64,000 nucleotides of DNA from an uncultured Alphaproteobacteria bacterium (GTDB lineage Bacteria > Pseudomonadota > Alphaproteobacteria > Rhodobacterales > Rhodobacteraceae). The notes under the pieces were generated by a model. The model searched no databases. It saw nothing but the letters and a program-made list of their open reading frames with translations, and was not told the origin of the DNA. The stretch's first letter is position 1; every line of letters starts with the position of its first letter. A program made the translations under genes and the position numbers. The stretch is taken from NCBI GenBank assembly GCA_902537235.1, contig CACBAO010000006.1, positions 1 through 64,000 on the forward strand, in the 5' to 3' direction. Below are positions 19,565 to 30,086 of the stretch, in pieces.

Positions 19565-20263
19565 CTAATCTGGCATCATGCCCGTTGGTACTGCTTTACT
19601 TTTAATAATAAGCTTTGGCTCTTCTTTAATTCCAACAAGTTCGGGTCTGCAATTCAGATATTCGGATACGCCACTCAAGTTCTCTATTGCATTAAAAAAG
19701 CTCACTATATTGGGCCAATCATCGAAGATAGTGGGCTCAAGGACTCGAATCATTGATAATTGATGGTATACCCCGAAATCACAGTATGAAGGATTCTCGC
19801 CCAGAAAAAATGGGCCTCTCTTGTCGCTTTCTAAATATTTATTAAAATAAAATATCTTTGGCTCAAAACCGGCTAAAATTTGTTTCTTGAGAGCTTCATA
19901 TTCCTCTCCGGTCTTAAAGTTTATTGTCGCATTGAGGGGTTGGAATAGCTCTTGGCTTGACTCAAATACAGCGTCAGCTATTGCTCGATCTTCTTCATTC
20001 GCAGGAAGGGTATTCGCTAATTTAGCTGTATATCGCATTATTGAGCCACTTTGCCAAATTGTGGTTTGGTTATCTATAATAAGAACAGGTAGCTGACCAA
20101 ACCCAATTTCTTTTTTCATTTCCGGCCAAGATTTCTCAAAATATTCCCACGCCATATAGTAGGTGTAGGGAACGTTGCCATAGCATAATTGCATTTGTAT
20201 AGCTTCTGTAAACGCGCGCATTTTAAAATACACGAGATCCAGTTTCGGGAAAGATTTCTCCAT
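19565..20263 (-). CDS. Glutathione S-transferase family protein
   Basis: LDLVYFKMRAFTEAIQMQLCYGNVPYTY...GQLPVLIIDNQTTIWQSGSIMRY; start MEKSF preferred. Confidence 0.85.
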   Translation of the reverse strand: MEKSFPKLDLVYFKMRAFTEAIQMQLCYGNVPYTYYMAWEYFEKSWPEMKKEIGFGQLPVLIIDNQTTIWQSGSIMRYTAKLANTLPANEEDRAIADAVFESSQELFQPLNATINFKTGEEYEALKKQILAGFEPKIFYFNKYLESDKRGPFFLGENPSYCDFGVYHQLSMIRVLEPTIFDDWPNIVSFFNAIENLSGVSEYLNCRPELVGIKEEPKLIIKSKAVPTGMMPD

Positions 20264-20375
20264 GGTGTTTCCTAATTTTAAGTGCAACGCAAACAACGAA
20301 GGAAGCTGTTGCGTTACTAATCAAGTTAATTTAATTATTAGGACTATATCATAAATTATTTGGGGATGGCCCTAT

Positions 20376-20789
20376 TTGTTAATAACAATTATCTTTTCAG
20401 CTATTGAAGCTATTCTTCTTTTTTTAGGGATATTTTCTCCTTTTGCAAGGATACAAGAATTCTGGATTTTTAAGGAGGAGTTTTCAATTCATAGCTTAAT
20501 TATTGCTCTATTTGACCAACAAAATTTCTTGCTTGGTGGAACAATTTTAGTATTTGGTGTTTTGATCCCTCTAATGAGGCTATGTACGAATTTCGTTCCA
20601 ATTACTAGACTGAAAAATTTAAATTTACATAAATTGGCTATGGTTGACATATTCCTAATAAGCTTTCTTCTCTTTTCCTCACAATTGTCCTTTTTCTTCG
20701 AGGTCAGTCTACTGAAAGGGTTTTATTTTTTGTTTGCAGCATTGGTTGTAAGTTACGTAAATCACTGGACTATGAAGAGTATGAAATAA
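20376..20789 (+). CDS. PqiA-like (paraquat-inducible protein A family) membrane protein, short form
   Basis: 4-TM pattern; LGIFSPFARI...W.FKEEFSIHSLIIAL, FGVLIPLMRL resembles a half PqiA domain. Confidence 0.6.
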   Translation: MLITIIFSAIEAILLFLGIFSPFARIQEFWIFKEEFSIHSLIIALFDQQNFLLGGTILVFGVLIPLMRLCTNFVPITRLKNLNLHKLAMVDIFLISFLLFSSQLSFFFEVSLLKGFYFLFAALVVSYVNHWTMKSMK

Positions 20790-21190
20790 TGTCAGAAAAT
20801 GAATTACTTATTGAAAGAGAAAAGTTACTTGGTCGATTGGTAGAAATAAACTGGTATTTTATGGCAAAAAAATATTTAACAACCATTCTCAAAAGAAAAC
20901 AATTTTTAACGATTTTGGAGAAACAAATCACCCAAGACGCAAATGCTTCAAATGTCATTTTTGTAGAAGAGGATGGATATGTGTATATTTGCATGATATT
21001 CAGGGCTAAAAGTATAGTTAAAAAAGTGGTAATCGATGTCTTGGATGAAAACCGAAAACCCGTTCAGCCAAATTTGCAAGCAGGAAATGTCTACATTTAT
21101 GGAGCTTCTGGAACTATCTTTCAACCAAAAGTAAAAAATGGTCATCCAGATATTATTGATAGTGAAAAATATGGTGATTTTGATTCTTAG
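20789..21190 (+). CDS. Hypothetical protein, translationally coupled to PqiA-like gene
   Basis: 133-aa ORF; ATG overlaps upstream TAA (TAATG). Confidence 0.6.
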   Translation: MSENELLIEREKLLGRLVEINWYFMAKKYLTTILKRKQFLTILEKQITQDANASNVIFVEEDGYVYICMIFRAKSIVKKVVIDVLDENRKPVQPNLQAGNVYIYGASGTIFQPKVKNGHPDIIDSEKYGDFDS

Positions 21191-21225
21191 TATAATATCA
21201 ATACTATCTTATTGAGATATTCACA

Positions 21226-22110
21226 TTAACGGGCGATTTTTAGTGCCTTTTTGCCTAAATGAATTGTTACAGGTAATTCCCCTAAGTATTCTCCATCTCC
21301 AGAGACAATCGAGCTCCACTTATCTGAGGTGAGACTTTCTATTTTTACGCTCGGAACGTGAGTATTTGTCACTGCATGATGGAATATATGCCTTCCAGTA
21401 AAGACCATAATTAATAATTTTACGGCTTGAAGTCGACTAAGTTTTTTTGCAAACAATAAGTTTAATTTGTCTCGGAACTTTTTTGCATCGGGAGCAATAT
21501 ACATCCCACCGCCGGTATATTCTGAAGCAGCCCCTGCTAATATAATATTGTTCATCTCCATTTTTTGGGACTCAGTGGTAACAACATATTTATGTGATTT
21601 TAAGTTAATGAAGCTTATTAATGCGGCGGATGCATATAATAGTGGCCCTTTAAGAATAGGAATCTGTGAAGCACGAAATGAAGCCTCACTTAATAATCCA
21701 ACCCCAGCATTCGTAAGCGAGATCCGGTTATTATCCGAAAAGACAACGTTTAAATATCTAACTGACTTAAAGTTGCGACCCCTTATTGCATCAATAGCCT
21801 TTTCCAGTGTATTGAGATCAAGAGATCTAGCAAAGTCATTGCCTCTTCCAAACGGAAGAAGGGCCATATTAGAAGCGTAATCTATTGCTTTTTGGGCAAT
21901 TGTATTAGTAAAGCCATCACCTCCACAGGCTACGACTAAATATTTCTTCAACATAAACTCCTGCGCCTTTTTACCAGCATCTTCTAAGGACTGTGAAAAA
22001 ATTATTTCTGGTTTGGTGCTTGGATCTATATTTTCAATTATACGGATTTTTTTTTTCTTAGATAGCTTTCCTGATATTGGATTCACTATGTAAACAATAT
22101 TTTTTCTCAT
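21226..22110 (-). CDS. Diacylglycerol/lipid kinase family protein (DagK/YegS-like)
   Basis: YIVNPISGK, VVACGGDGFTNTIAQ, LALLPFGRGNDFARSL (here ALLPFGRGNDFARSL). Confidence 0.92.
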   Translation of the reverse strand: MRKNIVYIVNPISGKLSKKKKIRIIENIDPSTKPEIIFSQSLEDAGKKAQEFMLKKYLVVACGGDGFTNTIAQKAIDYASNMALLPFGRGNDFARSLDLNTLEKAIDAIRGRNFKSVRYLNVVFSDNNRISLTNAGVGLLSEASFRASQIPILKGPLLYASAALISFINLKSHKYVVTTESQKMEMNNIILAGAASEYTGGGMYIAPDAKKFRDKLNLLFAKKLSRLQAVKLLIMVFTGRHIFHHAVTNTHVPSVKIESLTSDKWSSIVSGDGEYLGELPVTIHLGKKALKIAR

Positions 22111-22237
22111 GGGTTCTCAGAAGTATAACTTTAACTGGTACAGTGTAGAGTTTAAACAGAGCGGTCGTAAACAACAAACAATTATACAAACCGCAATTTG
22201 TACTTTACTAGTAGTTAAACTAGCCACCAAAATTATA

Positions 22238-23125
22238 ATGATTAAATTACTAAATAAGCGATGGAATGGAATAGCAATTGTATTATTGTCGTCATTCTTT
22301 TTTGCCTTCGTTCCAACGTCGGCAAAAATTGCTTTGGATAGTGGCGTATCTCTAATGGTTTTGCTAATGTCCAGATGTCTTATAGGTTTGATAATTCTAG
22401 CTCCTTTGACATACGGTCTGCGGGAACCCATTTTTGTAGATAGAGGCAATATCCCTACTTTGATATTTGTCAGTATCATTTCAGTTTGCTTAATCGCATG
22501 TACCTACCACGCTATCGAGTACATTAGTATCGCTCTTGTTTTAATGATCATTTATCTGTTTCCCATCGGGGTAGCACTAATTACAACTTTTAAAGGAGAG
22601 GAACATTTATCACGAACTCAATGGTTTAGTATCATAGGTGTTCTATTAGGTCTTGGCATCCTAATTTTAGATGAATCATCAGAGACGAGCCTCTACGGTA
22701 TATTTATCAGTGTTATAGGCCTCTTATTATTTATTGCATTTATATACTTCACGGGGAAGTTAGTGAATGAGATAGGCTCTGTTACGATAAACTTACAGTT
22801 GAGTTTTTTCAGTGTGATTGTGTTAATAATATATATCTTATTTGTACCTGTGGATCTTTCGTTTCCTACCAAAAACTATGGTTGGCTAGGAATTCTAGGT
22901 AATGGCATATTTTATGTCTTAAGTTATGTTCTCTTTTTTATTGGCTCCAGAGCTATCGGTATCACAACCGCCTCCGTTTTAGCATTAACAGAACCTCTTT
23001 TTGCAACGATTATAGCACTTTTAATTCTTAGCCAGTATTTGTCGTTACAGGAATTTTCTGGTTTTATTGTAACACTTTGTTTTCTGTCTTTATTCTTGAT
23101 ATTTGCACACAAAGAAGATGGATAA
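22238..23125 (+). CDS. DMT (EamA) family transporter
   Basis: 10-TM EamA pattern; ATG at 22238 (MIKLLNKRWNGIAIV) preferred over 22109. Confidence 0.85.
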   Translation: MIKLLNKRWNGIAIVLLSSFFFAFVPTSAKIALDSGVSLMVLLMSRCLIGLIILAPLTYGLREPIFVDRGNIPTLIFVSIISVCLIACTYHAIEYISIALVLMIIYLFPIGVALITTFKGEEHLSRTQWFSIIGVLLGLGILILDESSETSLYGIFISVIGLLLFIAFIYFTGKLVNEIGSVTINLQLSFFSVIVLIIYILFVPVDLSFPTKNYGWLGILGNGIFYVLSYVLFFIGSRAIGITTASVLALTEPLFATIIALLILSQYLSLQEFSGFIVTLCFLSLFLIFAHKEDG

Positions 23126-23156
23126 AAAATTATTTTTAATTTAGCCAGAGAGAATT

Positions 23157-23843
23157 ATGTTATATCGTAATCAACCACTAGAAATCCTAATTTACGCACA
23201 CCTTATGGAAATTAGTCTTAAAAAAAATTTAATGGTGAAAATGCTCGACCAAGTTCCAAACCTCGGGTGGACATGGAATGCTTTACATGAAGGCGCAAAA
23301 ACTGCCAAAAAAGCAAAAAATTCCGATAAAAAAGAATTACAGGATCTTTTTGACAATAAAATTTCAAATATCATCAGTACCTTCAATGATAAATTAGATG
23401 AGGATATGTATGTAATATTTAATACCGAAAACAATAAAGATCTGGGAACCACTGATACTGTAAAGACGCTTATTTTATCAAGGTTAAAAGCATCTGAAAA
23501 TTACAAGAGTATCATCAAAACGTCTTTGTTTTTTATGGCGCAGCCAAGAAATGCCTATGATGCATTTATCCAAGTAATGAAAACATGTAATAAAATTTGG
23601 GAAATAGCAGGCGACACATCAAGCGGAGGAACATTTTACTCAAAAAGACTTATCTTGTCGGGAGTATATTCTTCCACTTTAGCGCACTGGCTTGCAAAGG
23701 AGACCCGAACTGTTGGAGAGTCGGAGTATTTTTTGGACCGAAGGCTCGATGACGTCAAAAATATTGGTAAACTATCTAAACAATCGATTGAAGTATTTGA
23801 GAAAACTAAACGTGAGCTAGGATCAATTCTTACAAAAAAGTAG
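23157..23843 (+). CDS. COQ9 family protein (ubiquinone biosynthesis)
   Basis: IWEIAGDTSSGGTFYSKRLILSGVYSSTLAHWL...EYFLDRRLDDVKNIGKL matches COQ9 C-terminal signature. Confidence 0.85.
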   Translation: MLYRNQPLEILIYAHLMEISLKKNLMVKMLDQVPNLGWTWNALHEGAKTAKKAKNSDKKELQDLFDNKISNIISTFNDKLDEDMYVIFNTENNKDLGTTDTVKTLILSRLKASENYKSIIKTSLFFMAQPRNAYDAFIQVMKTCNKIWEIAGDTSSGGTFYSKRLILSGVYSSTLAHWLAKETRTVGESEYFLDRRLDDVKNIGKLSKQSIEVFEKTKRELGSILTKK

Positions 23844-23892
23844 AGATGAGACCTAGTTCTCAACCTAAAAATTATAGTCATGTAGAAAATAA

Positions 23893-24675
23893 ATGAGCGA
23901 AAAAATCAGAATATTCTCCTACTTACCAAATCCAAGGGTATGGAAGTCTCTAATCACGGGTAGACTTGTTGGTGTAAAAGTGAAGGTCTTAGGAGATAAA
24001 CCAAAAAATTTAGTTAACTGGTTATGGGACTTTGATGCGGAGAAGTTAAGTAATTTAGAACTTGATGACATAAAGCACTTTGAAAGACAGGGGAAAAGGG
24101 GCTTTAAGGGTAGTCTCTACAAAACGGATAGCTTTCTTGAGAAGCATCCATTTGGTACGGTGCCCGCTGGTTACAATAGCGATGGCTCAATAGGTATCTT
24201 TGAGTCGAATAGTATTATGCGCGCTGTGGCTCGTAGTTCAACTAACACCACGCTTTATGGAAATAATGATCCGTATTTACAATCCCGAATAGACAGTTTT
24301 CTCGATGCAAATCTCGTCTTTTCAAGAGAATTTCAGGTATATGTCTTAGAATTAAAGTCATTAAATGATCAGTTCTATAACAGAATGAAAGCAGCCTATT
24401 CATTCTATATGGGTGGTATAGAAAATGCTCTTTCAACAGGAAAGTTTATCTCTGGATCCTATTTGACGATAGCTGATATATCTTTTGTCTGTGACGTGGC
24501 GCAATTTTTGAGAGAACGAGATCGACGGACCATTATTAATGAACAAGGATATGAGCTTATATCAAAAAATTTTGAGGAAGATTTTCCAAAGTCGCGTAAA
24601 CACTTAATGAGTTTATACAATAAAGATGATTTTCAAAAATTCATGAAAGGCTATCTCGATGGGATCTTGACTTGA
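23893..24675 (+). CDS. Glutathione S-transferase family protein
   Basis: GTVPAGYNSDGSIGIFESNSIMRAVARS; C-term GST fold TIADISFVCDV. Confidence 0.8.
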   Translation: MSEKIRIFSYLPNPRVWKSLITGRLVGVKVKVLGDKPKNLVNWLWDFDAEKLSNLELDDIKHFERQGKRGFKGSLYKTDSFLEKHPFGTVPAGYNSDGSIGIFESNSIMRAVARSSTNTTLYGNNDPYLQSRIDSFLDANLVFSREFQVYVLELKSLNDQFYNRMKAAYSFYMGGIENALSTGKFISGSYLTIADISFVCDVAQFLRERDRRTIINEQGYELISKNFEEDFPKSRKHLMSLYNKDDFQKFMKGYLDGILT

Positions 24676-24690
24676 CATTTTATATTAAGA

Positions 24691-25917
24691 TTAAGTTACT
24701 TCTGAATAGACCAGCTTCTCTTTTATAGGTAGGTGAATAAGAGCAGCAAAAACTGCAAGAGCTGCATCAAGAAGCCAAACAGTAGTATAATCTCCTGTAA
24801 CACTGAAAAAGTATCCTCCAAGATATGCCCCAAGAAAGCCACCAATCTGATGCGAAAAGAGAGCAAAGCCAAAAAGTGTTGCCATGAATTGCGGACCAAA
24901 CATTTTTCCCACCAACCCAGCAGTTGCCGGAATAACAGAAAAATAGGTTAGCCCTAAGGCGGCAGAAAACAAAATAACGGATATTAGGTCTTTAGGTGAT
25001 GCAAGAAATAAAAGCACAATTATGCATCGAGCAAAATACGTATAAGCAAGAAAAATTCGCATGCTCCTTTTTGATATATACCAACCAGCAAATATACTTC
25101 CTACAATATTGAAAAGACCAATAAGGCCTAACGACCAGCCAGAGACTGTCGGTGGTAACCCACAAACCTGAATTACACCTGGCATATGGGTAGCTATAAA
25201 GGCAACATGAAATCCACAAACAAAGAAACCTAAAACCAAATAAATATAGCTTGGAGTATTGAAGGCGATTCTCAGTGTCTGTGACAAGCTTTTTGTTTGA
25301 ACACCACTAGTCTGTTTCGTATCTGTCCTTGATCTAAGAGTGAAAGAAAAAGGCAATACCAATAATAAAACTGTGCATAAAAATAAAATACACAAAATCC
25401 AACCAAAATTTACAATTATGAATCCCGCGAGTGGAGCTAAAATTAGTTGCCCCAAGGATTGACCAGCGTTTACCAAACCAAATGCCATTCCAACTTTATT
25501 TTGGGGAATAAGTCTATTTACTGAGGCAAGCACTACAGGAAGTCCAGCGACACCTAATCCGATAGAAGAAATAACACCTAGTGAAATCGATAAAGTGAAT
25601 GCCGTAGTGGAATAAGGTATTAAGATAATACCTGAAAGACCCAGTAAAATACCCACAGTCAAAGTTTTACCAGACCCATATTTGTCCGCTATCATTCCAG
25701 CAAATGGCGATATAGCGCCTACCACTAGCTGTCCAAGCGCAAATGCGAAACTGATTTGTAGATAATTTAGCGTTTGAGATTGATTAATACCCTCAATGGT
25801 AAGTGAAAGTGAGTTTCTGCTCCCAAACATTGCTGCAACTAGACATGATGCTGCTACAACGATTAGTAAAAATTTTTTATCTTTTTTTTGCTCTTTCGAG
25901 AAAGCTGGCGATGACAT
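24691..25917 (-). CDS. MFS transporter
   Basis: 12-TM; SPFAGMIADKYGSGKTL, VNAGQSLGQL motifs. Confidence 0.9.
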   Translation of the reverse strand: MSSPAFSKEQKKDKKFLLIVVAASCLVAAMFGSRNSLSLTIEGINQSQTLNYLQISFAFALGQLVVGAISPFAGMIADKYGSGKTLTVGILLGLSGIILIPYSTTAFTLSISLGVISSIGLGVAGLPVVLASVNRLIPQNKVGMAFGLVNAGQSLGQLILAPLAGFIIVNFGWILCILFLCTVLLLVLPFSFTLRSRTDTKQTSGVQTKSLSQTLRIAFNTPSYIYLVLGFFVCGFHVAFIATHMPGVIQVCGLPPTVSGWSLGLIGLFNIVGSIFAGWYISKRSMRIFLAYTYFARCIIVLLFLASPKDLISVILFSAALGLTYFSVIPATAGLVGKMFGPQFMATLFGFALFSHQIGGFLGAYLGGYFFSVTGDYTTVWLLDAALAVFAALIHLPIKEKLVYSEVT

Positions 25918-26054
25918 TATAAATTCCTTCTTAAGTTCTCGATTAGAACTAAAAAAACGCGTTGTAAAGGAAAATTAATAATACCTCTAATTTAAGTGAT
26001 TTTTCTTTAGTCTCAATGTGTTAAGGTAATAACGTTACTAAAAATGGAGGATAT

Positions 26055-27512
26055 GTGTACCATCGGCTTGAAGATGATCGGCCAAAAGACGAATGTGGTG
26101 TCTTTGGGATATATGGGCACGATGATGCAGCTGCAATAACGACGCTTGGATTACACGCCCTCCAGCACAGAGGGCAGGAGTCCGCGGGAATTGTTACGTT
26201 TGATAAAAACCATTTCCATGCAGAAAGAAGAATAGGCTTAGTAAGCGAACATTTTACGAAACAAAGCGTTATAGATAGGCTTTCTGGAAACACAGCGATT
26301 GGCCATGTTCGTTATTCAACCACTGGAGGTACGGTTCTTAGAAATGTGCAACCACTCTTTGCTGATCTTACAGTTGGAGGTTTTGCAATAGCTCATAATG
26401 GAAACCTTACAAACGGCCTCACGTTACGACATGAGTTGAAAAAAGAAGGTGCCATTTTTCAATCGACATCGGACACAGAAACAATCCTTCAACTGGTAGC
26501 CCGATCAAAAAAAGGTAATACAATTTCAAGATTTATCGATGCACTTTCTCAGATCGAAGGTGCCTACGCTTTAGTTGCATTAACAAACAAAAAATTAATA
26601 GGAGTAAGAGATCCTTTGGGGATTAGGCCACTGGTGCTTGGTCAATTAGACGGAAACTATATACTGACTTCAGAAACCTGCGCTTTAGACATTATTGGCG
26701 CAAAGTTCATTAGAGAGGTGGAAAATGGCGAGATTGTAGTAATAACTGATAATACTATCGAGAGTATTAAACCCTTTCCACAAGTCAAACCAAGGCCATG
26801 CATTTTCGAGTATATTTATTTCTCAAGGCCTGACAGTATCGTAGGAGGATTAAGTGTTTATCAATGTCGGAAGGCCTTTGGTAAAGAACTGGCTAAAGAA
26901 TCTTTTGTCCAAGCTGACATGGTTATCCCGGTTCCAGATAGCGGGGTGCCAGCTGCAATAGGTTATGCAGAACAGTCTGAGATACCATTTGAAACTGGGA
27001 TTATTAGAAACCACTATGTTGGCCGAACATTTATCGAACCCCAGCAGTCTATAAGAGCATTCTCGGTCAAGCTAAAGCATAACGCGAATAAGATTTTAGT
27101 TGATGGAAAGAAGGTAATATTAGTTGATGACTCACTGGTTAGAGGTACTACATCAATAAAAATTGTTAGAATGATGCGGGATGCAGGAGCCCACGAGGTA
27201 CACATGCGCATAGCTGCACCGCCCATAAAGTATCCAGATTATTATGGGATTGACACGCCTGTAAAAGAAAATTTACTAGCGGCAAATAACGAGCTTAATG
27301 AAATAAGGGATATGTTAGACGTTGATAGTATAGCCTACTTATCGATTGATGGCTTATACCGTGCAATGGGTCATAAAGATGGAAGAGATCCCAAAAGCCC
27401 GAGTTACACGGATCACTGTTTTACGGGTGATTATCCAACTACCCTAATGGATCAAAGTGGAGAAGAAAATATCAGACAACTATCACTACTTTTTGAAACT
27501 GAAAAAGAATAA
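26055..27512 (+). CDS. purF: Amidophosphoribosyltransferase
   Basis: DECGVFGIYGHDDAA, LQHRGQESAGI, IGHVRYSTTG, VILVDDSLVRGTTS; GTG start at 26055. Confidence 0.97.
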   Translation: MYHRLEDDRPKDECGVFGIYGHDDAAAITTLGLHALQHRGQESAGIVTFDKNHFHAERRIGLVSEHFTKQSVIDRLSGNTAIGHVRYSTTGGTVLRNVQPLFADLTVGGFAIAHNGNLTNGLTLRHELKKEGAIFQSTSDTETILQLVARSKKGNTISRFIDALSQIEGAYALVALTNKKLIGVRDPLGIRPLVLGQLDGNYILTSETCALDIIGAKFIREVENGEIVVITDNTIESIKPFPQVKPRPCIFEYIYFSRPDSIVGGLSVYQCRKAFGKELAKESFVQADMVIPVPDSGVPAAIGYAEQSEIPFETGIIRNHYVGRTFIEPQQSIRAFSVKLKHNANKILVDGKKVILVDDSLVRGTTSIKIVRMMRDAGAHEVHMRIAAPPIKYPDYYGIDTPVKENLLAANNELNEIRDMLDVDSIAYLSIDGLYRAMGHKDGRDPKSPSYTDHCFTGDYPTTLMDQSGEENIRQLSLLFETEKE

Positions 27513-27520
27513 GTAAGTTT

Positions 27521-28159
27521 TTATCTTACAACTGTAAAGGTTGCATCGTTTTCTAGACTATTATCTCTCACAATTCGAGTTGGACCTAACTTTGATACGC
27601 AAAAATCGATGACTTTTGACGCATTTGCGTAATAAATATTTTGTGACGAAATTTTACTCTTTTTTGATGTTTGTAAGTTAAAAATCATAGCAGTTTTTGT
27701 GTAAGACCAGCATTCAGATAGGCAACTAAATAGATACTGTTCCCATAATGAAACGTTTGTTGTTGTAGCTAGGTTATAAGTACCAGAAATAGTTAAAAAG
27801 TCCTTTTTTGATGATGGCTTGCTATCGATTTTGAATCTATGATTCTCCTTCGAAAACTTACTACGACAATATTTTATAAAATTTGAATTAATATCAAATC
27901 CTTCATAGTTAAACTTAATTTTATTATGGTTCCTATTTAGATAATCAGCGAAGGAACCGTATCCACAACCTATATCAGCAATTTCCAAGACAATATCGTT
28001 TCTCGAAATTTTCTGAATTTCCTTGAGGATCAGATCAAATCGTTTTTCTTGACGCGCAGTTGAAGCCCAAAAAACTCCTTTAGCTGTAGGCCCAAACTTT
28101 TCAAACCTTTTTGAGTATTGAGAATTAATTTCAGTTTCTAATAATGCCCAGCTTTTCAT
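27521..28159 (-). CDS. SAM-dependent class I methyltransferase
   Basis: EIADIGCGYGSFADYL motif I; FEGFDIN-like motif II (YEGFDINSNFI). Confidence 0.75.
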   Translation of the reverse strand: MKSWALLETEINSQYSKRFEKFGPTAKGVFWASTARQEKRFDLILKEIQKISRNDIVLEIADIGCGYGSFADYLNRNHNKIKFNYEGFDINSNFIKYCRSKFSKENHRFKIDSKPSSKKDFLTISGTYNLATTTNVSLWEQYLFSCLSECWSYTKTAMIFNLQTSKKSKISSQNIYYANASKVIDFCVSKLGPTRIVRDNSLENDATFTVVR

Positions 28160-28280
28160 TTTTTAGTACAATCAAATTACAATTCACTTAATCATGTAGT
28201 ATATTCAAATCGCCTGAGGAAAATCCTCTGCTACTAATTTAAACATAAAGAGAAGAATAGGAATATTAAAGATGGGCACG

Positions 28281-29273
28281 AGTATGATGAAAGCAATAAC
28301 CTATAGTGAATTCGGTATATCTACTGATGTTTTAAAATTAAAAGAACTACCAATTCCAAAACCAGGTAAAGGGGAGGTGCAAGTTTCCCTCCAATTCTCT
28401 GGTTCCAACCCATCAGATGCAAAGTCAAGAGCAGGAAATCGTCCTGGAGTTACTAAACCACAGTTTGAGCAGATCGTTCCAAACTCCGATGGCTCTGGGG
28501 TTATCAGTGCTGTTGGAGAAGGCGTTCAGGAAAGTCGAATTGGACAAAGAGTGTGGATTTGGAACGGTCAATGGCAACGACCAAACGGAACTGCAGCAGA
28601 GTATATTACGGTTCCAAGTACTCAAGCTGTCGAAATGCCAGGTGATATGTCTTTTGAAACGGGTGCTTGTTTGGGAATTCCTGGACTAACTGCTTCGTAT
28701 TGCACTTTGGGAGATGGACCAGTTAAAGGGAAAACAGTGTTTGTATCTGGAGGAGCGGGGGCAGTAGGACATACGTGCATACAATTGGCCAAGTGGTCTG
28801 GTGCAAATGTAATCGCCTCTGGATCTGAAAACGGGTTCGAACACATTAGAGATGCGGGTGCAGACCATGTATTTGATTATAGAGATCCCAATTTATCCAA
28901 AAAGATTTTAGACATATGTCCTGCAGGAGTTGACCGAGCTATAGAAGTGGAATTTGGGGAGAATGTAAATCTCTTGCACAAGATTGTCAGACAAAATGGA
29001 GAGATTTCTCTGTATGGGGGTGCAAAAAATATGAACCCTACATTTCCTTTTGGACCCTACCTTTTCAAGGCTTTAAAGATTAATATTGCACTGATTTATA
29101 TTTTGCCTAAGCAAGACAGAGATATTGCTATACAAGCGTTACATGATGCTCATTCAGACGGTGCTCTTAATATGGCGGTTGGTGGTGTTTTTAACCTTGA
29201 GGAATGTGCATTATCTCATGATGCTACATTAACTCCTGGCAGAAAGGGTAGTGTTCTTATAAAATTAAAATAG
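28281..29273 (+). CDS. NADPH:quinone reductase / zinc-type alcohol dehydrogenase family
   Basis: MKAITYSEFG..., VFVSGGAGAVGHTCIQLAKWSGANVIASG; upstream ATG at 28272 also possible. Confidence 0.9.
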   Translation, partial: SMMKAITYSEFGISTDVLKLKELPIPKPGKGEVQVSLQFSGSNPSDAKSRAGNRPGVTKPQFEQIVPNSDGSGVISAVGEGVQESRIGQRVWIWNGQWQRPNGTAAEYITVPSTQAVEMPGDMSFETGACLGIPGLTASYCTLGDGPVKGKTVFVSGGAGAVGHTCIQLAKWSGANVIASGSENGFEHIRDAGADHVFDYRDPNLSKKILDICPAGVDRAIEVEFGENVNLLHKIVRQNGEISLYGGAKNMNPTFPFGPYLFKALKINIALIYILPKQDRDIAIQALHDAHSDGALNMAVGGVFNLEECALSHDATLTPGRKGSVLIKLK

Positions 29274-29290
29274 TTTATTTAGTTCTATAG

Positions 29291-29323
29291 GCAGACGGAT
29301 AGACATAAAGTCCTCCCGTCTGC
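29291..29323. terminator. Possible bidirectional hairpin between convergent genes
   Basis: GCAGACGG ... CCGTCTGC 8-bp perfect stem, 17-nt loop; no strong T run. Confidence 0.35.
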
Positions 29324-29333
29324 GAAATCGCTT

Positions 29334-29954
29334 TTAAATATGCATCAACATTCGCGAAGATTTAAGCGCTCCTAAATCGTTAGCTTTTTCAACTAGAGCG
29401 GCAAAATCAGGGTTTTGTGACATTGCGTCTACTGATGTCCCCCAATGTTCTAGCGAGTTAAATCGATAAACCACGCCCATCATCTCATGGTCTGAGGCCA
29501 ACATAGGCACACCAACTCCCATTGAAACATCAAGACTTTTTGTAAGCGCATCCATTTCAGGTGCAAGTTCAAGAGCCTTCGAAAGATTTTTTCGAGGCAT
29601 GTGATACATGCGTTGAACAAGGATTGGTCTCGGAGGATTGGTAGGAGCCCCGTAAGCCATCCTAAAAAGGTTCGGACCTCTTAGTTCTCCTGCGGGGCTC
29701 GCAGAGCGTTCATCCATGAGTGCAGCCATGTCAGAGTCTCCAGAAAAACTTTGGAAAGCTGTCGCGCCCTTTGAAAATGACTCATACATACTCATAAGGA
29801 CTAAATCACCAACACCCTGCCCAACAATCACTTTCCACAAGCGAGTTGTTGCTCCATGCTTGGCAAGTATTTCGCTTCCTCTCTTAAATCTGAGCTCAGC
29901 TAATTTTTCTTTACCTACGTCAGGTGTTACTTCTCTAATAGATACTACGTTCAT
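29334..29954 (-). CDS. Hypothetical protein, apparent tandem dimeric alpha-beta-barrel (ABM/NIPSNAP-like) fold
   Basis: Two similar halves: LVLMSMYESFSKGATAFQSFSGDSDMAALMDE / MGVVYRFNSLEHWGTSVDAMSQNPDFAALVEK. Confidence 0.65.
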   Translation of the reverse strand: MNVVSIREVTPDVGKEKLAELRFKRGSEILAKHGATTRLWKVIVGQGVGDLVLMSMYESFSKGATAFQSFSGDSDMAALMDERSASPAGELRGPNLFRMAYGAPTNPPRPILVQRMYHMPRKNLSKALELAPEMDALTKSLDVSMGVGVPMLASDHEMMGVVYRFNSLEHWGTSVDAMSQNPDFAALVEKANDLGALKSSRMLMHI

Positions 29955-30086
29955 TGGTCCCTCCTTTTTTTTAGTTCAAATTTTGCACTATTATAGCAAT
30001 TAATTTTTAAAAAAATATGACAAAAACTTCTTATAAAAAAAAAAAATGATAAAATATTTTCGAACATGTTAGAAAATTTGTCATAA

